Shown piece by piece: positions 5,870 through 11,177 of a stretch of DNA of 31,778 nucleotides. Origin of the DNA: a virus; the IMG/VR virus record IMGVR_UViG_3300009151_000241, positions 1 to 31,778 of that record; one strand, 5' to 3'. A model generated the notes under the pieces. The model was not told the origin of the DNA. It saw only the letters and a program-made list of their open reading frames with translations, and ran no database searches. Position numbers and translations under genes: made by a program. Each line of letters opens with the position of its first letter. Positions within the stretch are counted from its first letter, which is position 1.

Positions 5870-6078
5870 TTCTGTTTCTCCTCGATGGTTCGGCATGCGG
5901 TGCATTGGCGTACTCCGGGGAGAGCCACCCGGCGTGATTCCGGGATTGGTTCACCGCAGGTCGTACAGTATTTCGCGCTCATCCCCGTATATACGTGGGC
6001 ACGGGCGGCATGAATTGCGTTTTCGGCCAGAATCGCGGCATGAATAGCCTCGTCATCCGGTGAACCGTATCCGCTCAT
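5866..6078 (-). CDS. TraR/DksA-like C4 zinc finger protein, 70 aa
   Basis: The length matches plasmid and phage TraR (about 73 residues). The N-terminal ~33 residues form a helix (DDEAIHAAILAENAIHAA), followed by the C4 finger YCTTCGEPIPESRR and GVRQCTACRTIEEKQ, with four cysteines in C-x2-C...C-x2-C. TraR/DksA proteins enter the secondary channel of RNA polymerase and alter promoter choice, mimicking DksA plus ppGpp. It probably modulates host transcription early in infection. SD is GAGGAGCTACCAG; the start overlaps the upstream stop as ATGA. The N-terminal acidic tip typical of TraR (D at residues 8-9) is present. Confidence 0.88.
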   Translation of the reverse strand: MSGYGSPDDEAIHAAILAENAIHAARAHVYTGMSAKYCTTCGEPIPESRRVALPGVRQCTACRTIEEKQK

Positions 6079-6344
6079 TCTGGTAGCTCCTCAGGGTCGG
6101 TAACCATTTTCTGCTGAACGGTGGTCATGTTGTCGATCCACGTTTCGAGGTCGGCGGCTGCAAGGTCGTGGGACCCGCGAGTGTACGTCTTCCCGGTGAT
6201 CAGCCCCGCTTCCCGGAGCATCGCGCCGGGGGTGTAGGCCCGGTTCACACGGATTCGGTGCTTGGCGTAGAGGGTCAGTGCGGCCTTGAGGACTGCGGCC
6301 CGGTAGAGGGGTATTTGTGCCCCGGTCAGGATTACGGCGGCCAT
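6075..6344 (-). CDS. Conserved phage early protein, 89 aa
   Basis: The product begins MAAVILTGAQIPLYRAAVLK and contains YAKHRIRVNRAYTPGAMLRE and AGLITGKTYTRG. It ends with a DLETWIDN helix and acidic tail. This arrangement (a short helical core, then TPGAMLR...ITGK.Y.RG) is a pattern I recall in small phage proteins of unknown function, possibly a winged-helix-like DNA-binding domain. The ATG at 6344 directly follows the upstream TAA by one base, so translation is coupled. The end overlaps the TraR-like start. Confidence 0.75.
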   Translation of the reverse strand: MAAVILTGAQIPLYRAAVLKAALTLYAKHRIRVNRAYTPGAMLREAGLITGKTYTRGSHDLAAADLETWIDNMTTVQQKMVTDPEELPE

Positions 6345-6345
6345 G

Positions 6346-6639
6346 TTACATCTGCCCTTTCACGGCTACATTCAGGTAGTAGACGTTGCGAACCCGTCCG
6401 TCTTCGACGCCGAATGAGGCGTATTTCCGGAGTTGCCCGGTCAGGGTCCAGCCCCGGCATTCGAGGTCTGGTCGCTGCTTGCGGATCATGTTCATCACAC
6501 GGGTCCGTGCCGACAGAGCAAGCTTGGCCGCTTCGCGTTCATTCGTAGAGGTCGAGACGTAATCGAGGGGATCCCAGCGATACTGGCCGGGGAAGACGTC
6601 TTTCGGGCTGTTGATGGTTCCGTGTTGGTCCCGGTTCAT
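6346..6639 (-). CDS. Hypothetical early protein, 97 aa
   Basis: A soluble basic protein: MNRDQHGTINSPKDVFPGQY, a central helix (TNEREAAKLALSARTRVMNM) and a beta-rich C-terminus (GWTLTGQLRKYASFGVEDGR, then VYYLNVAVKGQM). The SD GGGGAGCAGCAGA precedes ATG 6639, which overlaps the upstream stop as ATGA. The helix-plus-strands plan could be a small nucleic-acid binder. The family is not recognised. Confidence 0.72.
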   Translation of the reverse strand: MNRDQHGTINSPKDVFPGQYRWDPLDYVSTSTNEREAAKLALSARTRVMNMIRKQRPDLECRGWTLTGQLRKYASFGVEDGRVRNVYYLNVAVKGQM

Positions 6640-6917
6640 TCTGCTGCTCCCCGTGTCGTGTTGCCGTGAATATCGATGGTCAGGATTTCGTCGCCCCCGT
6701 TCAGGACGATTCGGATTTCGTCCCCGTCATCAGTCACGCTGATTTCGTCGAGGGTGTCCTCCTCCGTGATGGTCTGCGTCTCCAGCAAGGCCGCTTCGAG
6801 GGCGAGGTCCGCTTCTGCTGTTTCCGGGTCCGTGGGCATCCATGCCTCAAATGCACGGCTGAGGATGGCGCGACGGGTGGCCGCGAGGGTCTTGGGGTGT
6901 TGGGTCTTGATGGTCAT
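6636..6917 (-). CDS. Hypothetical acidic early protein, 93 aa
   Basis: The N-terminal 30 residues are basic and helical (MTIKTQHPKTLAATRRAILS); the rest is very acidic (ETQTITEEDTLDEISVTDDG) and ends in beta-strand-like DEIRIVLNGGDEILTIDIHG. ATG 6917 has SD CAATAGGAGTAACACC. It is the first gene after a strong promoter with -10 at 6950-6955, so it heads the five-gene leftward unit to 5866 (or to 4886). No catalytic signature is visible. Confidence 0.75.
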   Translation of the reverse strand: MTIKTQHPKTLAATRRAILSRAFEAWMPTDPETAEADLALEAALLETQTITEEDTLDEISVTDDGDEIRIVLNGGDEILTIDIHGNTTRGAAE

Positions 6918-6949
6918 GGTGTTACTCCTATTGGCTATTGTGAGATTCT

Positions 6950-6978
6950 ATTTTATCACGGGTGGTGGGGGGCGTCAA
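6950..6978 (-). promoter_or_regulatory. Strong sigma70 promoter, -35 in hairpin loop
   Basis: Leftward: TTGACG (6973-6978), 17-base spacer, TAAAAT (6950-6955) preceded by TGA. The -35 sits in the loop and closing pairs of the 7-bp GC hairpin at 6967-6985. Predicted +1 near 6943, about 26 bases before ATG 6917. Confidence 0.8.
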
Positions 6979-6985
6979 GCCCCCC
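6967..6985. repeat. GC-rich 7-bp hairpin with TTGAC loop
   Basis: GGGGGGC (6967-6973) and GCCCCCC (6979-6985) around GTCAA, just downstream of the stop of the 207-residue gene at 6994. It could work as a terminator for that gene, but no T-run follows. It overlaps the -35 of the next promoter. Confidence 0.8.
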
Positions 6986-6993
6986 GACCCGGA

Positions 6994-7617
6994 TTATTCC
7001 TCGCTGTCGTCTTCGTCTGTCTCGGTGTCCTCGAATACGTCCGATTCCACGCCTGTGACCTCTTCCACGGCCTCCCGGATCACGCCGAATCCGAATTCGC
7101 CCCGCTTGTAGGCATTCCGTACGCGATTCCGGAGGTTCATGCTCTGTTGGCCGATGTTCAGATGGGTGTAGGGGTTATGGCCGATTCCGAGGGCGATCAC
7201 ACATGCCCGGATGGTGTCTTCGGGCTTGAGGGTCCCGAATATCGTAGCGATCAGGTCGCCACAGCAGGGCTGACCATTCGCGGCCTTCTGATATTTCCCG
7301 GCCTTCAGGCGCTCCCGGAGCTTGAGCATGGGTCCTGTGTAACCCGTGGCGTCTGCTGTCTCGGATTCGGCGGCTTCGTCCTTCACGGCCTGAATCAGGT
7401 CGGCCAGATCGCCATTGGGGTCATTGATTTCTGCGCCGAGGGTCTGGACGTCTTGCAGGTACTGGCTCCGTCCGTCTGCTGCGAGGGCACGGCTGATGTT
7501 GGTCCCGTCGCTGATGTTCACCCAGCGGCCCTTGATGGCGACGATCTGGAATATCTCTCCGCCGATCACGATGGATTGGCCTGCTTCGATTGCGGGGGTG
7601 GCGTTGGTCTGTGTCAT
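6994..7617 (-). CDS. Early protein with NPY-HLN-GQQSMNLRN domain, 207 aa (paralog)
   Basis: The paralog of the 261-residue protein. Residues ~1-60 look like a small beta barrel (GQSIVIGGEIFQIVAIKGRW). Residues ~95-172 hold the shared domain, with TGPMLKLRERLKAGKYQKA and HNPYTHLNIGQQSMNLRNR. The C-terminus is acidic (EDTETDEDDSEE), the opposite charge to the basic tails of the paralog. ATG 7617 has TAATAGGATATAGCATC upstream; the frame extends to 7683 but lacks an SD there. It is the first leftward gene next to the large non-coding region, so probably the first early product. The family is not recognised. Confidence 0.8.
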   Translation of the reverse strand: MTQTNATPAIEAGQSIVIGGEIFQIVAIKGRWVNISDGTNISRALAADGRSQYLQDVQTLGAEINDPNGDLADLIQAVKDEAAESETADATGYTGPMLKLRERLKAGKYQKAANGQPCCGDLIATIFGTLKPEDTIRACVIALGIGHNPYTHLNIGQQSMNLRNRVRNAYKRGEFGFGVIREAVEEVTGVESDVFEDTETDEDDSEE

Positions 7618-7696
7618 GATGCTATATCCTATTAGGGGTGCGGGTCCGGGGGAATCCCGGCTTGCCGCTGGAGCCTCTTTCATCTCTCTGGGTTCT

Positions 7697-7725
7697 ATTA
7701 TATCACGGCGTCAATGGGTCCGTAA
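7697..7725 (-). promoter_or_regulatory. Extended -10 promoter for the first leftward gene
   Basis: Leftward GTGATATAAT: consensus -10 TATAAT (7697-7702) with TGA in front. At 17-base spacing the -35 is TTACGG (7720-7725), poor; a TTGACG lies closer (7709-7714) but at only 6 bases. Tandem palindromes at 7737-7775 lie just upstream and may bind an activator or repressor. Confidence 0.65.
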
Positions 7726-7736
7726 TCCCCTAAGAC

Positions 7737-7775
7737 ATACCGTTCGTCGGACGAGAAATACCGTTCGTCGGACGA
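7737..7775. repeat. Two tandem palindromic repeats, 21-bp period
   Basis: ATACCGTTCGTCGGACGA occurs at 7737-7754 and 7758-7775, exactly 21 bp (two helical turns) apart. Each contains TTCGTC-G-GACGAA, a 6-1-6 palindrome (one end base differs in the first copy). This is the form of a dimeric regulator's tandem operators, located upstream of the leftward promoter at 7697. Confidence 0.8.
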
Positions 7776-7870
7776 ATAGGGGGAGGGGTGCTGGCAAGAA
7801 ACGTGCCAACCCCGTCCGTGGAACAGTCTCGTGGAACAGATGTCCGGGAAGGTATCTCGGAGGCTCTCCG

Positions 7871-7897
7871 TTGACATCAGACGGGCCGGGCTATATT
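7871..7897 (+). promoter_or_regulatory. Possible promoter, short spacer
   Basis: TTGACA (7871-7876) and TATATT (7892-7897) with a 15-base spacer, two bases short of optimum. No convincing gene follows; a 41-codon ORF at 7943-8068 has AAGGAG too close to its ATG. It might make a non-coding transcript or primer RNA. Confidence 0.3.
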
Positions 7898-7943
7898 AGT
7901 ACCGGACATATCGACAGAGCGCAAGGAAGATACCAAGGAGACA

Positions 7944-7960
7944 TGCACTATCTTAGTGCA
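7944..7960. repeat. 17-bp palindrome, 7-3-7
   Basis: TGCACTA-TCT-TAGTGCA is a perfect 7-bp inverted repeat with a 3-base centre. It could be an operator or a small hairpin. Confidence 0.6.
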
Positions 7961-8007
7961 CGGGAGGGTTGGCACGAGTCTTGCCTTATCGGGCGAGGGG
8001 TCTGGAC

Positions 8008-8021
8008 GTTCCACGTGGAAC
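8008..8021. promoter_or_regulatory. parS-like palindrome GTTCCACGTGGAAC
   Basis: A perfect 14-bp palindrome flanked by C and A. It matches the bacterial chromosomal partition site parS (consensus TGTTnCACGTGnAACA) at all palindrome positions; only the first flanking T is missing. A second copy lies 140 bp to the right. Confidence 0.6.
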
Positions 8022-8147
8022 AGGGGAGCGGGGTCCGGGGGCGCGAGGCCGGGATGTTAGGACCCTGAGACGTGGACCTTGGAACACGGGAGAAGGAATA
8101 CGAACCAAGAGCGGCTCCGCGATCCAGCGTCTCTGACTTGCTAGTCC

Positions 8148-8161
8148 GTTCCACGTGAAAC
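8148..8161. promoter_or_regulatory. parS-like site GTTCCACGTGAAAC
   Basis: Second parS-like site, with right half CACGTGAAACA identical to consensus and left half CGTTCCAC. It begins exactly 140 bp after the first. Half-site heptamers CGTGGAA or TTCCACG also occur at 7817, 7830, 8507 and 8571. Confidence 0.6.
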
Positions 8162-8164
8162 ACA

Positions 8165-8464
8165 AAACCTGCTCCATACCCCTCCATTCCCCACTCCATA
8201 TATCTCTCCACTCGACGCTCTATACCCCTCCTACCCCTCCTATATCTGGGAGTGTCGGAGAGGGAGATGGGGTCCGGTGGGGGAGTAGGACGGGGGAGAC
8301 GTGACGTAGAGAGTCGCAGATGGGGTCTGAGGTAGGATGGGGGGTATCTCGGAGGGGGTCATGGTCCCACAGGCCGCGTCGGACGGGCCTCGGGTGCTAT
8401 CAGCCTGATAGCGGAGCGGGGGTGGAGGGGTATCAGAGGGGTATAGGAGGGGTGGAGGGGGTAT
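8165..8464. repeat. Polypyrimidine/polypurine tracts with inverted repeat and G4 motif
   Basis: From 8165 to 8245 the + strand is pyrimidine-rich with repeated TACCCCTCC words; from 8245 to 8461 it becomes G-rich. The segment at 8220-8243 (TATACCCCTCC... form) is nearly the reverse complement of 8441-8464. At 8418-8461 five runs of four or more G are separated by 4, 7, 7 and 4 bases, a classical G-quadruplex motif. Confidence 0.7.
8396..8412. repeat. 17-bp palindrome, 7-3-7
   Basis: GCTATCA-GCC-TGATAGC, a perfect inverted repeat with the same 7-3-7 plan as the one at 7944 but a different sequence. It lies immediately before the G-quadruplex motif. Confidence 0.6.
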
Positions 8465-8480
8465 CCCGTGTTGCGCCACT

Positions 8481-8582
8481 GCAACGTGGGGCTGGAGCAA
8501 CGTATCTTCCACGCAACGTGGCGACCGTGCAACGTGGTTCGTGTACAACGTGCCGTGAATCCAACGTTGGTTCCACGCAACG
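8481..8582. repeat. Iteron array: seven NCAACG(T) boxes every 16 bp
   Basis: The word NCAACG starts at 8481, 8497, 8513, 8529, 8545, 8561 and 8577, a spacing of exactly 16 each time. The best copies read GCAACGTGG (8481, 8513, 8529). The intervening 7-10 bases are not conserved, so this is a phased array of protein-binding sites, not a copied tandem repeat. The array ends about 260 bp before the small terminase start. Confidence 0.9.
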
Positions 8583-8806
8583 CAGGCCCCCTAGCCGTGA
8601 ATCCGCGAATGCCACCCCGGATGCCCCGACGAGCCGCGACCCGATTGGCATGCTTGGCCGGGGCCTCTGGTTACCGTCCAGTGTATAATATACCCTCCCC
8701 CTTGGTCTGCGCCTTTCGTCGAAAATATACGTCCCAATTGCCATATCTCCCGAAACAAAAAACCCGCCGAAATATAGGGGGTCTATGAACTATGTCTCTC
8801 GGGGGG

Positions 8807-8835
8807 TTGACACCCGTACCCGCACGTGCTACACT
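8807..8835 (+). promoter_or_regulatory. Late promoter, near-consensus sigma70
   Basis: TTGACA (8807-8812), 17-base spacer, TACACT (8830-8835). Seven bases separate the -10 from the ATG at 8843, so the predicted +1 falls on or next to the start codon. It shares CACGTGnTACACTC with the promoter at 13316. Confidence 0.85.
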
Positions 8836-8842
8836 CGTGGTT

Positions 8843-9346
8843 ATGTCCGAAGTACTCGATTCAACCCACACACACCTTGATATCATCACGGCGGTTGAGG
8901 CGTCTCCGGTTGCGGTAACCCAACCTGCAGAGCCTGTTTATCCCCCTTGCACTCAGGATGAAGAAACGTTCGCGCTGGCGGTAATCGAATCAGGCGGTAA
9001 TATTGCGGCTGCTTACCGTATGGCATTCGGTCAAGAGGAGCGGATGGCGTTGGCTCGTGGTAAGGAATTGCTGGCCCGTCCTCAAGTAGCACTCAAGATA
9101 CGTGACATTACGGATGCAATTTCGGATTCTGCTCTGATTTCAGTAGGCGCTCACCTGCACGAACTGGCGGAAATCCGGGATCTGGCGAAGGGCACGGGGC
9201 AACTCAAGACTGCATTGGCAGCTGAACGGGCACGTGGGGAAGCGGTTGGAATTTACCAGAAGCACGATGCGGCTGCTAAGGGTAAGACCATTGGGACCAC
9301 CAATATCCAGATTAACGTGGCGTCGAAATTCGACGCGGATATATAA
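8843..9346 (+). CDS. terS: Terminase small subunit, 167 aa
   Basis: Recognises packaging sites on phage DNA and recruits the large subunit. Residues ~38-90 show the usual helix-turn-helix-like region: DEETFALAVIESGGNIAAAY, then GKELLARPQVALKIRD. Residues ~100-140 (HLHELAEIRDLAKGTGQLKT, then AERARGEAVGIY) match the oligomerisation part of Terminase_2-like subunits. Its gene directly precedes the large subunit. ATG 8843 is chosen over 8792 because the longer frame would translate the promoter itself; no SD can precede 8843 if transcription starts where the promoter predicts, so the mRNA is probably leaderless. Confidence 0.88.
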   Translation: MSEVLDSTHTHLDIITAVEASPVAVTQPAEPVYPPCTQDEETFALAVIESGGNIAAAYRMAFGQEERMALARGKELLARPQVALKIRDITDAISDSALISVGAHLHELAEIRDLAKGTGQLKTALAAERARGEAVGIYQKHDAAAKGKTIGTTNIQINVASKFDADI

Positions 9347-9347
9347 T

Positions 9348-9425
9348 ATGCTCGGCTTCATAACAGGATTTGTAGTCGGCGCGCTTGCGATGTGTGTTTG
9401 GCTCGTGTGGAGCACATATCCATGA
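9348..9425 (+). CDS. Membrane microprotein, 25 aa
   Basis: MLGFITGFVVGALAMCVWLV then WSTYP and stop: a single hydrophobic helix with GxxxG-type spacing (residues ~3-21). It fills the 75-base gap between the terminase genes, begins one base after the terS stop and ends ATGA on the large-subunit start. No strong SD. It may be a functional membrane peptide or a coupling relay. Confidence 0.5.
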   Translation: MLGFITGFVVGALAMCVWLVWSTYP

Positions 9426-10765
9426 GCGAATTCAAGTTCACGGTGAAGCAGAATGAAGCTCAACAAATTCTGGCTGGCGGTGCAACCCATGGGATGTTAT
9501 ATGGCGGGTCACGTTCAGGAAAGACATTTCTTCACACACGGAATACCGTGTTCCGCGCTCTTAAAGCCTCAGGATCACGACACGCCATTCTCCGTTTCCG
9601 TTTCAACCACATCAAAGCCTCCATCATCCTCGACACGTTCCCGAAAGTAATGAATCTATGCTTTCCGGGCGTTGAGTATAACCTCAGTAAGACGGACTGG
9701 TACGCGACACTTCCTAATATGAGCCAGATTTGGTTCGGCGGATTGGATGACAAAGAGCGAACAGAAAAAATTCTCGGGCAAGAGTACGCGACAATGTACC
9801 TGAACGAGTGCTCCCAAATCAACAAAGAATCACGGGATATGGCGGCAACCCGGCTGGCGCAGTTGGCCAAGTCCTCGTTCGGTTCTAGCGAGTTCCTCAA
9901 ACCCCGGATGTTCTATGACTGCAACCCAACCAATAAGATGCACTGGTCGTACCGCATGTTCATCCAAAAACAAGACCCGGATACACGGATAGCACTGCCC
10001 AATCCTCAGGATTACGTCTACTGCAAGATGAATCCGGAAGACAACAAAGAGAACTTGAGCGCCACTTATTTGGACACGCTGCAAGCGCTCAGTCCTCGTC
10101 TACGTAAACGCTTCCTGCTTGGAGAATTTGCAGATGCCACACCCAATGCTCTTTTTACTGATGAGTGTATTGATATGTGGCGGGTCATTGACGGTGATAT
10201 ACCGGATATGGTCCGAATCGTGGTCGCAGTTGACCCATCAGGAGCTGGAGACACGGATAATGCAGACAATGATGCTATCGGTATCGTCGTTGTTGGCCTT
10301 GGCGTCGATGGCAATGCTTATGTTCTAGAGGATTGTACTGTCAAAGCAGGTCCGAAGACATGGGGAACGGTGGCCACGACTGCTTATGACCGCCACGAAG
10401 CTGACGCGATAGTAGGTGAAACCAATTACGGCGGTGCGATGGTGAATTTTGTGATTCAAACACAACGTCCCCGGACCCCATTTAAATGCGTCACGGCCTC
10501 TCGCGGCAAAGCAGTACGGGCAGAACCCTTTTCGGCACTCTATGAGAGTGGCAAAGTGCGTCACGTAGGCACCTTCGATGAACTCGAAGAAGAAATCGTA
10601 CACTTCTCTACACACGGATACGTGGGCACGGGTTCCCCGAACAGGGCCGACGCATTATTCTGGGGGCTGGCTGAACTGTTCCCCGGCATCGTGAAGGGTA
10701 AGAAAGAGGTCAAAGAATTCGATGACCGTGACGCTGAACATGAAATGATGGATTGGATGGGCTAA
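9422..10765 (+). CDS. terL: Terminase large subunit, 447 aa
   Basis: The packaging motor ATPase and nuclease. Walker A is GGSRSGKT (28-35), Walker B hydrophobics plus acid YLNE (126-129), followed by the coupling motif CNPTN (~172-176). The RNase H-like nuclease domain shows the first catalytic aspartate in VAVDPSGAG (D271), a second acidic site at VGETNYGG (~331-338), and a third in SPNRADALFWGLAEL (~412). The length is normal for a P22 or Terminase_3/6-type subunit. ATG 9422 overlaps the microprotein stop. An upstream in-frame start at 9392 is not needed. Confidence 0.95.
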   Translation: MSEFKFTVKQNEAQQILAGGATHGMLYGGSRSGKTFLHTRNTVFRALKASGSRHAILRFRFNHIKASIILDTFPKVMNLCFPGVEYNLSKTDWYATLPNMSQIWFGGLDDKERTEKILGQEYATMYLNECSQINKESRDMAATRLAQLAKSSFGSSEFLKPRMFYDCNPTNKMHWSYRMFIQKQDPDTRIALPNPQDYVYCKMNPEDNKENLSATYLDTLQALSPRLRKRFLLGEFADATPNALFTDECIDMWRVIDGDIPDMVRIVVAVDPSGAGDTDNADNDAIGIVVVGLGVDGNAYVLEDCTVKAGPKTWGTVATTAYDRHEADAIVGETNYGGAMVNFVIQTQRPRTPFKCVTASRGKAVRAEPFSALYESGKVRHVGTFDELEEEIVHFSTHGYVGTGSPNRADALFWGLAELFPGIVKGKKEVKEFDDRDAEHEMMDWMG

Positions 10766-10766
10766 A

Positions 10767-11177
10767 ATGGTCGAATCAATATTCAAAGAAATGAAACCGG
10801 GGGTCCGGTTCTATGAAAACGCCACCTGCAAGGTATCCATCTGCACTGCGATACCCAATCGGCTGCGTCTTAAGACCCGCGAAATCACTCACGTGGATGT
10901 TCCAGAGAATCTCCGGAAGCAAGGAATGGCCACACAGATGCTTCTGAACGTTTGTGATGAGGCCGACGCCCATAAGATAGTACTCGTATTATTTCCGAAA
11001 CCATTCGGAGAAGGTGTGAAAATGGATCAAGAACAATTGATCCGCTGGTACTCGGAAAAATTCGGGTTTAGCGTGATTCAGGGAAAGCCCATCATGATGG
11101 CTCGAATGCCTTTCAGCACTCCCGGAGTGTTTAAACCGAATTATTTGGGCCAAGTCGCCCCTAAGGACTTCAAATGA
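10767..11177 (+). CDS. GNAT-family acetyltransferase-like protein, 136 aa
   Basis: Shows the GNAT core: a strand ITHVDVPENLRKQGMATQML, whose R-x-x-G-M/I-A/G loop binds the pyrophosphate of acetyl-CoA, then a strand IVLVLFP and the C-terminal LIRWYSEKFGFSVIQG typical of motif B. Residues after ~120 (STPGVFKPNYLGQVAPKDFK) form a tail. Placed between the large terminase and portal, it could modify a structural or host protein. Many P22-like phages carry a GNAT here. Its end overlaps the portal start as ATGA. Confidence 0.8.
   Translation: MVESIFKEMKPGVRFYENATCKVSICTAIPNRLRLKTREITHVDVPENLRKQGMATQMLLNVCDEADAHKIVLVLFPKPFGEGVKMDQEQLIRWYSEKFGFSVIQGKPIMMARMPFSTPGVFKPNYLGQVAPKDFK

Larger units (their letters stand above)
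7793..7985. repeat. 19-bp inverted repeat (17/19 match)
   Basis: GGCAAGAAACGTGCCAACC (7793-7811) is matched in reverse complement by 7967-7985 with two mismatches. Within the bracketed segment are shorter inverted pairs: ATGTCCGG (7840-7847)/CCGGACAT (7902-7909) and GGTATCT (7851-7857)/AGATACC (7928-7934), plus two direct copies of CGTGGAACAG (7817, 7830). Confidence 0.7.
7618..8842. other. 1.2-kb non-coding control region between divergent units
   Basis: No convincing gene is found between the first leftward gene and the small terminase gene. ORFs here are proline- or glycine-rich shadows of polypurine and polypyrimidine tracts. The region contains, in order: a leftward promoter, two tandem palindromes, a 19-bp inverted repeat, a TTGACA/TATATT pair, a 7-3-7 palindrome, two parS-like palindromes, pyrimidine- and purine-rich tracts with an inverted repeat and a G-quadruplex motif, a second 7-3-7 palindrome, a seven-copy iteron array, and an AT-richer stretch at 8680-8790 before the late promoter. 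It is a likely site for replication origin, packaging start or partition functions. Confidence 0.8.

Noticed and set aside
6676-7635. 319-codon plus-strand frame
   Set aside because: Spans two leftward genes and their promoter on the opposite strand, with no SD and no coherent domain.
7943-8068. 41-codon ORF preceded by AAGGAG
   Set aside because: The SD is only two bases from ATG, the frame contains a parS-like palindrome and a hairpin, and the peptide shows no coding character.
8685-8700. TATAAT in the AT-rich stretch before the terminase
   Set aside because: No -35 at 15-19 bases on either strand and the TG is in the wrong place for an extended -10; could be a duplex-unwinding region, but unsupported.
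8240-8744. Several overlapping Pro/Arg-rich or Gly-rich ORFs on both strands
   Set aside because: They arise from purine/pyrimidine tracts and the iteron array; no SD and no stable amino-acid pattern.
8792-8842. Upstream start for the small terminase
   Set aside because: The ATG at 8792 precedes the promoter and has no SD; translation would need a transcript from further upstream.
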